The position numbers were made by a program, and so were the translations under genes. From the NCBI RefSeq assembly GCF_020866965.1, contig NZ_JAJATX010000014.1:41509-105508 (forward strand): a DNA stretch of 64,000 nt. The letters run 5' to 3'. Shown here piece after piece: positions 28,695 through 36,861 of the stretch. This stretch comes from Microvirga roseola. Its GTDB lineage: Bacteria; Pseudomonadota; Alphaproteobacteria; Rhizobiales; Beijerinckiaceae. The notes below the pieces were generated by a model. The model saw only the letters and a list, made by a program, of their open reading frames with translations. It had not been told where the DNA came from and made no database searches. Every line of letters starts with the position of its first letter. Positions within the stretch are counted from its first letter, which is position 1.

Positions 28695-30107
28695 TCATGA
28701 CGGGCTATGTGTAGCTCCGCCCAAGGGGAGCATGATCCGGCACAGCAGGCCCTCAGGGCGGTAGTCGAGCTCGACTGTTCCGCCGACGGTCTGATTCAGG
28801 GATCGCTCGATCAGCGTAGTGCCGAAGCCGCGCCGCTTCGGCGGGGAGACCCGCGGACCTCCCCGCTCTTTCCACTCCAAAGCCAGATGGTGGCTTTCCG
28901 GACCGTCCTCGACCGTCCACCTCACCTCGACGCAGCCGCTCGGCACGCTGAGCGCTCCGTATTTGGCAGCATTCGTCGCCAGTTCGTGGAGGACGAGGCC
29001 GACGGACAGGCCAACCTGAGGCTCGAACGCAATCGCCGGTCCATCGAGAACGATGTTTGTGCCCTCCGGACTCCTATAGGCCTCAAGCTCGAACAGGAGC
29101 TGCTCGATCAGCGTGGTGCTGCTCCAACCGCTCTCCACCAGCAGCGAGTGGGTCTCGGAAATAGCGCCGAGCGGCCCTTGGAGGGACTGCTTGTAAGTCT
29201 CGACCGTATCGGCATTGCGCGCGCTCAGGGCGACGACCGAACTCACCAGCGCCATCATGTTCTTCATGCGGCGGCTCAGCTCGGATGAAATCAGGCGGCG
29301 CTGTTCCTCTATCTCCCGTCGTTCCGTGATGTCGAAGGTCACACCGCTCATGACCTCGGGTTCGCCTCTGGAATCGTAGAGAACAACCGCTTTGGAAGCG
29401 ACCCACCGCACCGTGTCGTCGGGGCAAATGATCCGGAATTCGAGCCTGAATTCGGTGCTTTCCTCGATGGCGTCCTCCAGGGCCTCCTTCATCTGCGGCA
29501 GGTCGTCGTGGTGGACGCGCTCGAGGGCGTGCTCGCTCTGCAGCGTCCTGCGCTCGGGCAAACCCCAGAGCCGTCGCGCAGCGGCATCGGCAACCACCGC
29601 GTTCGTCTTCAGGTTCCACTCCCAGATGCCCATGCGACCACCCTTCAGAGCGAGGCGCAGACGTCCCTCGCTTGCCTCCAGGACCCGGTTGCGCGCTTCG
29701 AGCTCCTGCTCGATGCGCTTGCGCTCGGAGATATCCCGGATCACTACGGTCAGGGTCGTGCGCCCGAAAAGGCTCTGACGGGAAACGGTCGCCTCGACAG
29801 GAAACTCCTCGCCGTTCTTGCGACGGCCCGATACCTCTCTGCGGTGGCCCATGATGCGCCGAGTCCCCTCGGCGCCCTCGGCGAAAGCCCGCACATCAGC
29901 CTTGTGGTGCTGACGGAACCGTTGGGGCAAGAGATTTTCCACCGGCTCTCCAAGGACCTCTTCCGTCCTGTAGCCGAAGGTTTCCTCGGCCGCACGATTG
30001 AAGAGCAGGATGCGGCCACACTCGTCCGTGCTGACGATCGCATCGCCGACGAGCGCAAGGACGTCCGCGGCTGGGGCCTCGTAGGCCGGGTGACCAAACA
30101 AATCCAT
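28695..30107 (-). CDS. PAS-PAS sensor histidine kinase, HWE family, lacking the phosphoacceptor His
   Basis: Soluble protein of 470 residues from the ATG at 30105-30107 (a TTG at 30149 is also open). PAS 1 near residues 5-120 (AIVSTDECGRILLFNRAAEETFGY), PAS 2 near 145-275 with a PAC segment, then the HWE domain. The ATP-binding part is intact: N-box HELATNAAKYGALS, the WxE motif in LALEWKERGGP, and GFGTTLIERSL. The phosphoacceptor box, usually E-L-x-H-R-x-K-N, reads ELSRRMKNMMALV: the codon for His is CGC (Arg). I checked this on the minus strand near 29270. No response regulator is adjacent. It may act without autophosphorylation on this site or may be decayed. Confidence 0.88.
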   Translation of the reverse strand: MDLFGHPAYEAPAADVLALVGDAIVSTDECGRILLFNRAAEETFGYRTEEVLGEPVENLLPQRFRQHHKADVRAFAEGAEGTRRIMGHRREVSGRRKNGEEFPVEATVSRQSLFGRTTLTVVIRDISERKRIEQELEARNRVLEASEGRLRLALKGGRMGIWEWNLKTNAVVADAAARRLWGLPERRTLQSEHALERVHHDDLPQMKEALEDAIEESTEFRLEFRIICPDDTVRWVASKAVVLYDSRGEPEVMSGVTFDITERREIEEQRRLISSELSRRMKNMMALVSSVVALSARNADTVETYKQSLQGPLGAISETHSLLVESGWSSTTLIEQLLFELEAYRSPEGTNIVLDGPAIAFEPQVGLSVGLVLHELATNAAKYGALSVPSGCVEVRWTVEDGPESHHLALEWKERGGPRVSPPKRRGFGTTLIERSLNQTVGGTVELDYRPEGLLCRIMLPLGGATHSPS

Positions 30108-30570
30108 CCGAAGTCTTTCGATACCCGCGGGACCAGCTGCCGAGGCCAAGGTAGATCACGTTGCGGAAACTCACCGATCAACCAAACCTGCCCGGCCTGC
30201 GTCAGCCGAGCGCGCCCTCCTCTCAAAATGCGGGTCCGGAAGTGTACTCACCATCGGCTTGAAACTGACCGCCGGCCGACTTCAATAAGCTGGCTTTTAC
30301 TGCCAAGCTTGCAGACGAACAGGACTGTTGCGGCGCTGCATCCTAGCTTTCAGCTAATATTCATATTCGAAACACTATCCGTGCATTCGGCCAAGTGATC
30401 GAACCGACGGCGATTTCTTGAGACATAATTTCTACGTCGGCGGAATTTTTTCAAAAACAGAAAGACCGAGCCGCCCCAAAGAGCGTCAGGGAGACGCCGG
30501 GCGGGACGGTGGCGGCGCAGACGCACGGGGCAGACAAGCACCGGTGTGGCAAGCCGTCCGGGGCACTTCC

Positions 30571-32328
30571 ATGACCATCCAAGCAACCATCCTGCGCCCG
30601 GACGCGGCGCCGCGGCGGCGCTCGCCTGTCCGCTTCCAGAGGCTCTTCGGCCAGGAGGCCAGGAGTTTCTCTTTCCTCAGCGACGTCTGGTCGCTCGCCA
30701 GGCCCTACTGGCAATCGGACGAGCGAGGCTATGCCCGGCGCATGCTGGCGCTGCTGCTGGCCATCAAGTTCACGACCATCTGGATCTGCGTGCAGCAGAA
30801 CCATTGGTATGCCAGCTTCTACGCGGCCATCGAAAGCCGTGATGTCTCAGCTTTCATGAAGCAGATCGGTCTCTTCGGCCTCATCGCAGGCAGCTTCATC
30901 GCATCCCTCGTCTACTCCCATTGGGTGGCGGAGAGCCTGAAGCTGCGCTGGCGCAATTGGCTGGTTCGCCGCTACACGCGGGACTGGCTCTCCAACCGGG
31001 CCTATTACCGCCTCCAGCTCCATGAAGAGCCCGGGACCAACCCGGACCAGCGCATCGTGGAGGATCTCGGCCTTTTCGCAGGCCAGACCATCAACCTCTC
31101 CGTCGGCTTTCTCGATGTGGCGGTCAGCCTGATTGCCTTCACCACGATCCTGTGGGGCCTGAGCGGCACGGTCACGGTCGCGGGCTTCTCGATTGCGGGC
31201 TACATGGTCTTCGCGATCTTCGGCTACACATTCCTCGCGAGTTGGTTCACTCACCTCATCGGCAATCCTCTCGCAAAGCTCCACACGGCGAACCAGAACC
31301 TGGAAAGCGACTTCCGCTACGGTCTCGTGCGGCTTCGGGAAAATGCCGAGACGATCGCCTTCTACCGGGGCGAGGAGCGGGAGGCAGGCCTCCTCGATGA
31401 GCGCTGGACCAAGGTGGTAGGCAATTTCTGGAGCATCATGCGCCGGGAGCGATCCATTGGGTTCTTTGCGCATACTCACGGCCAGTTCAGCATCATCCTG
31501 CCCTTCCTGCTTTCCGCTCCGCGCTTCTTTACGGGGCAGATCACCTTCGCCCAGGTGATGCAGATCGCCGCCGCCTGCGGCGCGGTTCGGGCCTGCCTGA
31601 ATTTCTTCATCACGAGCTACGGCCAGATCGCCCAGTGGCGGGCGACGACGGAGCGCCTCAAAAGCTTCCGGAAGCGCCTGGACGAGGCGAAGGCCGATGC
31701 ATCCTCCCCAGTCACGGCGGAGCGTGGGGGCGAGGCTTTCGTCGTCCGCGATCTGGAACTGGCGCTGCCAAGCCGGAAAACCCTCGTCACCGGCGTGAAC
31801 CTGGAAGTCGCCCGCGGCGAGGCTGTGCTGATCAAGGGCGCGTCGGGCACCGGCAAGAGCACTATGCTGCGGGCTGTGGCGGGCATCTGGCCCTACGCCA
31901 GCGGCCGGATCTCCTTTGCAGAGAGCGAGGTCTTCTTCGTGCCGCAGAAACCTTATCTGCCCCTCGGCACCCTGAGGCAGGCCGCATTCTATCCTGCCGT
32001 CCCTTCCGGCGATGACGAAGAGGTCGCGCGGGTGCTCGAGGCCGTGCGCCTCGGCCATCTCATCGAGCGCCTCGACGAGGTCGACAACTGGGGCCAGCTG
32101 CTCTCCGGCGGCGAGCAGCAGCGCCTGGGCTTCGCCCGCATCCTGCTGGCGAAGCCGCAAACGGTTTTCCTCGATGAGGCGACCTCCGCCCTCGATGAGG
32201 ACACCGAACGCTATCTGTACGAACTCCTGCGCAAGGCCGAGTGGAAGCCGACGATCCTCAGCATCGGGCACCGCTCGACCCTGGACCGCTTTCACGACGG
32301 GACATTCGAGCTGAAGGCGGCAGCTTGA
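30571..32328 (+). CDS. YddA/SbmA-BacA-like ABC transporter, fused membrane and ATPase domains
   Basis: 585 residues from the ATG at 30571; the frame is open back to 30418 but the added residues are basic and non-conserved. The N-terminal half is ABC membrane region 2 (ABC_membrane_2), with QQNHWYASFYAAIESRD, LRWRNWLVRRYTRDWL and NPDQRIVEDLGLFA, characteristic of the SbmA/BacA/YddA group. The C-terminal ATPase has Walker A GASGTGKST (about 423), signature LSGGEQQR (about 511) and Walker B VFLDEATSALDE. BacA-like proteins import peptides or very-long-chain fatty acid precursors; the ATPase-fused form has no firmly known substrate. Confidence 0.9.
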   Translation: MTIQATILRPDAAPRRRSPVRFQRLFGQEARSFSFLSDVWSLARPYWQSDERGYARRMLALLLAIKFTTIWICVQQNHWYASFYAAIESRDVSAFMKQIGLFGLIAGSFIASLVYSHWVAESLKLRWRNWLVRRYTRDWLSNRAYYRLQLHEEPGTNPDQRIVEDLGLFAGQTINLSVGFLDVAVSLIAFTTILWGLSGTVTVAGFSIAGYMVFAIFGYTFLASWFTHLIGNPLAKLHTANQNLESDFRYGLVRLRENAETIAFYRGEEREAGLLDERWTKVVGNFWSIMRRERSIGFFAHTHGQFSIILPFLLSAPRFFTGQITFAQVMQIAAACGAVRACLNFFITSYGQIAQWRATTERLKSFRKRLDEAKADASSPVTAERGGEAFVVRDLELALPSRKTLVTGVNLEVARGEAVLIKGASGTGKSTMLRAVAGIWPYASGRISFAESEVFFVPQKPYLPLGTLRQAAFYPAVPSGDDEEVARVLEAVRLGHLIERLDEVDNWGQLLSGGEQQRLGFARILLAKPQTVFLDEATSALDEDTERYLYELLRKAEWKPTILSIGHRSTLDRFHDGTFELKAAA

Positions 32329-32469
32329 GGCCTGCACCGGAAGGATTGCCTCCCGCGCTGCGGTACCGGCGCGGAATGGTAAAAGCCGCACGTCTCCGGC
32401 CGTAGTAGGATCACCCTGGCTGGGGCGGCAGGCCGGGCCGGTTTTTGCCGGCTCCGGATGGAGGCCCGC

Positions 32470-33297
32470 ATGGATACCGAGCAGCAGGTCGCACGGCACT
32501 ACACGCACGGCAATCTCGAAAGCGCGATCCTCGACGTACTCCGCACAAGCGGCAAGGATGTCGAGAACCTCGATCCTTCCGACCTTTCAGGCGCCGACGA
32601 GTTCCATCTCGGTTGGCATGCGGAGACAGTCGAGTTCGCCAAGGAACTCGGCCTCAATCCCGGCATGCATGTGTTCGACATCGGCGCAGGGATCGGCGGC
32701 CCGGCACGACATTTCGGGAAGGCGCATCATTGCCGCGTTACCGGCATCGACCTCACGCAGGAATTTGTGGAGGTCGCCAATGCCCTTACCCGGCGCTGCG
32801 GACTGGATGACCGGGTGTCGTTCCAGCAGGCGAGCGCGCTCGCCCTTCCCTTTTCGGACTCCACCTTCGATGCCGCGACCATGATCCATGTGGGCATGAA
32901 CATCGCTGACAAGCCGCGGCTGTTCTCCGAAGCCCGCCGTGTCCTCAAGCCCGGAGCGCTTTTCGGCGTCTACGACATCACGCATGCGAGCGAGGCCGCT
33001 ATTCCCTACCCGATGCCCTGGGCGGCCACGGAGGAGACCAGCTTTGTCGAGACGCTCAGCGACTATCGGACGAAGCTCGAAGCCGCCGGCTTCCGGATCG
33101 AGAAGGAGCGCGACCGCAGCGCCTTCGCGCTCGAACTCGGACGCCGGATGCGTGAGAAAGCTGCAACGGACGGCATGCCGCCTCTCGGTCTCCACACCCT
33201 GATGGGTCCGGCGACCCAGGAACGGCTTGCCAATGTGATGAGGGCGCTCGACCAGGGGACCATCGCCCCGGTCGAGATCATTGTGCGAGCTATCTGA
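32470..33297 (+). CDS. SAM-dependent methyltransferase (class I)
   Basis: 275 residues. Motif I is VFDIGAGIGGPARHFG, the next strand is VTGIDLTQEFVEVAN, and the acidic loop and GMNIADKPRLFSEARRVLKPG match ubiquinone/menaquinone or sterol/gamma-tocopherol-type small-molecule methyltransferases. The ATG at 32470 is preferred because GGAG lies six bases upstream; an ATG at 32458 is also in frame. It is alone between the ABC exporter and a noncoding stretch. Acceptor unknown. Confidence 0.9.
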   Translation: MDTEQQVARHYTHGNLESAILDVLRTSGKDVENLDPSDLSGADEFHLGWHAETVEFAKELGLNPGMHVFDIGAGIGGPARHFGKAHHCRVTGIDLTQEFVEVANALTRRCGLDDRVSFQQASALALPFSDSTFDAATMIHVGMNIADKPRLFSEARRVLKPGALFGVYDITHASEAAIPYPMPWAATEETSFVETLSDYRTKLEAAGFRIEKERDRSAFALELGRRMREKAATDGMPPLGLHTLMGPATQERLANVMRALDQGTIAPVEIIVRAI

Positions 33298-33356
33298 TCG
33301 CGGATTGCTTCAGATCGAAGGACCGCGATCAGGTCCAGCCCGTTTCGCGCCACCAG

Positions 33357-33585
33357 CTACTGCTTGGCCGGTTGTGCGGAATCCCCGGTCGCTGTGACCT
33401 CAAGAGCCTGCCGGAGTTCGCGAGCCGCGAAGTTCTAGGCGCTTTCGGCATCCTCCACCACGGGAGCAATACTGAAGAGCTCATGGGTCACACCCTCATA
33501 GTTCTGGTAGGTCACCTGGGAGTGACAATCCGATGACCCGTAAACCCGGCAAGGAAGCCTCCCATTCCAGCGCCGCAATAATCTC
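33357..33585 (-). pseudogene. Remnant of an alpha/beta-hydrolase (esterase/lipase) C-terminus
   Basis: On the minus strand the frame VTYQNYEGVTHELFSIAPVVEDAESA, a stop at 33435-33437, then NFAARELRQAL up to a stop at 33357, matches the usual hormone-sensitive-lipase-type ending V-T-Y-R-N-Y-E-G-V-T-H-E-F-F. Just upstream, another frame reads GLRVIGLSLP, which would continue correctly into VTYQNYEG if one base near 33518 were removed. So there is at least one nonsense codon and one frameshift, and no catalytic Ser or Asp region remains. The rest of the 464-base gap (33298-33761) shows no gene. Confidence 0.55.
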
Positions 33586-33761
33586 CTCCCAGCCACGGTT
33601 CGTCTGCTACCGTACCGAATTCCCGCACGGGGCATCGAACGCTTCGCCCAGGCCCCTGTTACTCCCACTGACCGTGTGCGACGGCCAGCACCCGATCTCG
33701 GCTGCATGCCGCACCGGATGAAACGCAGATCCCCTTTCCAGGATCGATCAGGAGGAGCGAC

Positions 33762-35111
33762 ATGATTTCCAAGCGACTCGTTCAACCGTCACTCGTGGCA
33801 CTCGCCCTCGGTGCGGGTCTTGCCTTTTCCGCATCGGCCCAGACGGGCTTTCAGGCGCAGCCTCATCAGCAGAACCAGCTTATGATGCAGGAAGGGCAGG
33901 TCGGCCCCCGCACAGCAGGTGGCCTCCGGGACTGGAGCTACAACGATATCTACCGGAGCGGCTGGAGTGCTGAACGACTCCTAGACGACGCCGAGGTCAT
34001 CGGGCCGCTTGGTGAGGAAATCGGCAATGTCGAGAACATCATCATCAGCGATCAGGGACAGATCCTCGGTATCGTGGCAGAAGTCGGCGGATTCTGGGAT
34101 ATCGGCGATACCCATGTCTTCGTACCCTGGAACCAGGTACGGGTGAGCCCCACCCTTGACCGGGTCGTCATTCCGGTCACGGAGGAAAACGTCGAGGAGT
34201 ACACCTACGGCGCCAATGACATCCTGACCCGCGGCGCCGTCACGCAGACCCAGGTCGTCGACGACAATCTTGAGACAGGGCCAAGGCTCTGGAAGGCAAC
34301 CGACCTCATGGACGACTATGCCTATCTGCGCGGCGATGTCGGCTATGGCTATGTCAACGACCTGATTTTCTCGACCGACGGTACCCTGCAAGCTCTCGTC
34401 GTGAACGCAGCCACAGCCTATGGCGGCGGCTATCGAGCCTTTCCGGCTTACGGATATGGCTACGGCGCAGGTTGGAATCCCGGCGCCGCCAACATCAACC
34501 TGGGCTATGACGAGACCGACGTCGTCAACCTTGCGCCATTCGAGTATAATCGGATGCCGGGCCGGGTGATGATCCGAAACCAGGCCGAAGCTGGCGGCGT
34601 GGCCCAGCGGATGGACACGGCAGCGAACGTGACAGGCGCCGTCCCGACGCAGTGGACGTTCCGTGATGTCGACGCCGACAGGAACCTGGAACTCACTGAC
34701 CGCGAATTCTCAAGGGTCAGCGCCGGTATCTATGACCGTTGGGATGTAAACCGGGATTCCCGCCTCGATGCGGATGAGTTCTACACCGGCTATTATCGCG
34801 TGTTCGACACTGACCGCGACTGGAACATTTCGCAGAGCGAGTTCAACACCGGCTGGAACAACTGGGGCATTGGCGAACCACCGGTCGCCTATAACGACCT
34901 CGACACCGGCCGCGACGGTATCGTCGATCAGAGCGAGTTCCTGAGCGGAATGGAGCGAGTCGGCTATTATGATCGCTGGGATGCCAACCGGGACGCGGCC
35001 CTCGACCAGAATGAGTTCAACACCGGCATGTACGATGTGTGGGATGCGGATTCCGACGGTGTCCTCGCCCAGAACGAATTTAACGATCTGAGCGAGCGCG
35101 GCTGGTTCTGA
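33762..35111 (+). CDS. Exported PRC-barrel and EF-hand protein
   Basis: 449 residues. The signal peptide MISKRLVQPSLVALALGAGLAFSASA is followed by two PRC-barrel units (about 75-140, DAEVIGPLGEEIGNVENIII; about 170-215, DLMDDYAYLRGDVGYGYVNDL) and a Tyr/Gly-rich link. From about 300 there are six EF-hand-like calcium loops: DVDADRNLELTDREF, DVNRDSRLDADEF, DTDRDWNISQSEF, DLDTGRDGIVDQSEF, DANRDAALDQNEF and DADSDGVLAQNEF. Several keep the Asp-x-Asp-x-Asp and Glu pattern; others are degenerate. SD AGGAGGAG. A periplasmic calcium-responsive or stress protein is plausible; role unknown. Confidence 0.88.
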   Translation: MISKRLVQPSLVALALGAGLAFSASAQTGFQAQPHQQNQLMMQEGQVGPRTAGGLRDWSYNDIYRSGWSAERLLDDAEVIGPLGEEIGNVENIIISDQGQILGIVAEVGGFWDIGDTHVFVPWNQVRVSPTLDRVVIPVTEENVEEYTYGANDILTRGAVTQTQVVDDNLETGPRLWKATDLMDDYAYLRGDVGYGYVNDLIFSTDGTLQALVVNAATAYGGGYRAFPAYGYGYGAGWNPGAANINLGYDETDVVNLAPFEYNRMPGRVMIRNQAEAGGVAQRMDTAANVTGAVPTQWTFRDVDADRNLELTDREFSRVSAGIYDRWDVNRDSRLDADEFYTGYYRVFDTDRDWNISQSEFNTGWNNWGIGEPPVAYNDLDTGRDGIVDQSEFLSGMERVGYYDRWDANRDAALDQNEFNTGMYDVWDADSDGVLAQNEFNDLSERGWF

Positions 35112-35152
35112 CCCCAGTCTGGTAGGCTCCTGAGGGCCTAACTGGAAGATCC

Positions 35153-35182
35153 GAATGGCCGGGCGAATGCTCGGCCATTCTT
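35153..35182 (+). terminator. Stem-loop after the EF-hand gene
   Basis: GAATGGCCG (35153-35161) pairs with CGGCCATTC (35172-35180) over a 10-base loop; two T residues follow. Probable terminator with a weak T tract. Confidence 0.6.
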
Positions 35183-35250
35183 ACGTCTGCGGCCGAAGCA
35201 AAGCCTTGGCAGAGGCATTGTCTCGGACAAAGCTTCCGAGGGAGGATTTC

Positions 35251-35799
35251 ATGGGTCTGTACCATCGGCACGGAGTTCAGAGCACGGCGGCAATCGCCGG
35301 GCACCCACTCCACCACATGCTCGTCACCATCCCCATCGGCCTCCTGATCGGAGCTCTCGCGAGCGACGTCGCCTTCCGCGTTACCGCCGATCCGTTCTGG
35401 GCCCGTGGCTCCTACTGGCTCCTCGCCGGGGGAATCGTCACCGCCCTGATTGCTGCAGTTCCCGGCTTCATCGACTTCCTTACCATCGACCGAGTGCGCA
35501 ATGTCTGGATCTCCTGGACCCACATGATCGGCAACCTCGTCGTGGTGGCGCTCGCAGGTGTGAACCTGTGGCTCCGCTGGGACGACCCGGTGGCCGGGCT
35601 CGAGAATGGAGGCCTGTGGCTGTCGGTGGCTATCGTGGCGCTGCTGCTGTTCACCGGCTGGCTTGGCGGCGAACTTGCCTATCGTTACGGGATTGGTGCA
35701 ATCCGCGACTACAGCCCGAAAGCCGAGCAGTTCCACGTGGAGGTCGACCGAGAGGACGTTGCAGCTAGCTACGGACGTCGCCGCTCCGGGAGCATGTAG
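35251..35799 (+). CDS. DUF2231 family membrane protein
   Basis: 182 residues from the ATG at 35251, which follows GAGGGAGGATTTC; the frame is open back to 35155. DUF2231 pattern: STAAIAGHPLHHMLVTIPIGLLIGALASD, a second helix YWLLAGGIVTALIAAVPGFIDF, then two more helices ending LLFTGWLGGELAYRYGIG. Four membrane helices with a conserved GHP-H motif near the first. The His residues may bind a cofactor or metal, not shown. Function unknown. Confidence 0.88.
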   Translation: MGLYHRHGVQSTAAIAGHPLHHMLVTIPIGLLIGALASDVAFRVTADPFWARGSYWLLAGGIVTALIAAVPGFIDFLTIDRVRNVWISWTHMIGNLVVVALAGVNLWLRWDDPVAGLENGGLWLSVAIVALLLFTGWLGGELAYRYGIGAIRDYSPKAEQFHVEVDREDVAASYGRRRSGSM

Positions 35800-35871
35800 C
35801 GAAAACACGACGCGCGCTGGGCGGACCTGTGCTAGTGTCGGGCACAATCGCTACGATAAGACGGATACCTG

Positions 35872-36165
35872 ATGAAGCGTCTCGCCCTCGTTCTCCTGGG
35901 CCTTGTTCTTGCAGGCGCAGCCTATGGAGCGCCGCGCGGAGAGGCCCAGTGCCAGCCGGGCTTTGCTTTGCTCGAGGATGGTGCGACCTGTGTGCGCATC
36001 AGCGGTCGGGTCAGAGCGGACAGCATTGTCGGAGAAGATCACGGGCTGTCCAGGAACTCGGTTGAGCTCGAAACGAGCGGGCGCATTCAACTCGACGTCA
36101 GACGCCGGACGGAATACGGCCCCCTGCGCGCCGTCATCCGGGTCGAGGGCCAGAAGCCCCGTTGA
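35872..36165 (+). CDS. Small exported porin-like protein
   Basis: 97 residues. Signal peptide MKRLALVLLGLVLAGAAYG, then QCQPGFALLEDGATCVRISGRVRADSIV, followed by RIQLDVRRRTEYGPLRAVIRVEG. The pattern Cys ... TCVRIxGxVRA ... TEYGPxRxxxR is the first two or three strands of the Rhizobiales porin (Porin_2) family, but a true porin is over 300 residues. The gene ends cleanly with TGA and has no porin sequence downstream, so this looks like a minimal or truncated member rather than a recent deletion. Confidence 0.72.
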   Translation: MKRLALVLLGLVLAGAAYGAPRGEAQCQPGFALLEDGATCVRISGRVRADSIVGEDHGLSRNSVELETSGRIQLDVRRRTEYGPLRAVIRVEGQKPR

Positions 36166-36183
36166 TGTCCTTCCTGCATGAAA

Positions 36184-36216
36184 AAGGCCCTGTCCAGAGG
36201 ATCCGGACAGGGCCTT
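36184..36216 (-). terminator. Intrinsic terminator shared by two convergent small genes
   Basis: Perfect 12-base stem AAGGCCCTGTCC (36184-36195) / GGACAGGGCCTT (36205-36216) with a 9-base loop. AAAAA at 36181-36185 gives a U tract on the minus strand, so it best terminates the gene at 36237-36581, and may also stop the plus-strand gene. Confidence 0.9.
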
Positions 36217-36236
36217 GAGCCTTGGAGAGCCGACGC

Positions 36237-36581
36237 TTAGTAGCGCGGCGGAAGGCTGTTGCGGTACGTGCTGGGGTTTGTCACCTGCGAGCCGCTAGCG
36301 TTCGGAACCGGCGGCGGGGAGACCATGTTCGGCGGCAGCGGATTGTAGATCGAACCCGTCGTAGCCGGGGACGGCTGACCCGGGCTGGCGGTGTTGCCGT
36401 ACGTGCAGGGGTTGGTCACCTGCGAACCACTAGCGTTCGGAACAGGGGCACAGGTGCCAGTGACAGCCTGCTGACCAGGACCAGGATTCACAACGGCCGG
36501 ACCGTAAGCCTGCTGAGCCATAGCTCCGGTGGCGCCGAGAGCCAGCGCACCGATGGCGGTCGTCAGAAAAATGCGTTTCAT
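36237..36581 (-). CDS. Small exported Pro/Asn-rich repeat protein
   Basis: 114 residues. Signal peptide MKRIFLTTAIGALALGATGAMA, cleaved before QQAYG. The mature part is rich in Pro, Asn, Ser, Thr and Gly, with a repeated segment PVPNASGSQVTNPCTYGN (about 47-64) and PVPNASGSQVTNPSTYRN (about 91-108). One Cys is in the first copy. No known domain. SD GGAGAAGG lies just before the ATG. Small exported proteins of this kind are common in Methylobacteriaceae; function unknown. Confidence 0.75.
   Translation of the reverse strand: MKRIFLTTAIGALALGATGAMAQQAYGPAVVNPGPGQQAVTGTCAPVPNASGSQVTNPCTYGNTASPGQPSPATTGSIYNPLPPNMVSPPPVPNASGSQVTNPSTYRNSLPPRY
36259..36443. repeat. Two direct 50-base repeats within the small repeat protein gene
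   Basis: Copies at 36259-36308 and 36394-36443 start TTGCGGTACGTG / TTGCCGTACGTG and both end CTAGCGTTCGGAAC; about seven positions differ. They encode the P-V-P-N-A-S-G-S-Q-V-T-N-P duplication and are 135 bases apart, in frame. Confidence 0.85.
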
Positions 36582-36777
36582 TTACCTTCTCCATCGTTAG
36601 GCACCGCTTGGAGCGCCGTGCCCTTGATCTTGGGGCTAACGCAAGCATCAAGCCAAAGTTTCGACCTGAATGGGCAAGGCACGGTTTGCAAACAGGGAAA
36701 ATCGAATATCGAGGAAATTCACACCGAAAGCCTTGTCCTGCAATGATTTCGGGGCTCTGCCGCATCACAACCGCCAC

Positions 36778-36811
36778 GCTTGAGCAGGAGTTCCATTGTC
36801 TCTGCTCAAGC
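36778..36811. promoter_or_regulatory. Inverted repeat upstream of the copper-binding protein gene
   Basis: Arms GCTTGAGCAG (36778-36787) and CTGCTCAAGC (36802-36811) are perfect and 14 bases apart; they end about 50 bases before the ATG at 36862. It could be an operator or an RNA hairpin in the leader. It does not match the CueR or CsoR operator pattern that I know. No regulator gene is adjacent. Confidence 0.4.
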
Positions 36812-36861
36812 ATCCGTGACATGCAGCTCGCACTGCTCGGACGCCGTAGGAACCATCAATA

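Noticed and set aside
30150..30570. Coding sequence between the HWE kinase and the ABC exporter
   Set aside because: The in-frame extension from 30418 is short and Arg/Gly-rich; the rest has stops in all frames. Read as a divergent promoter region.
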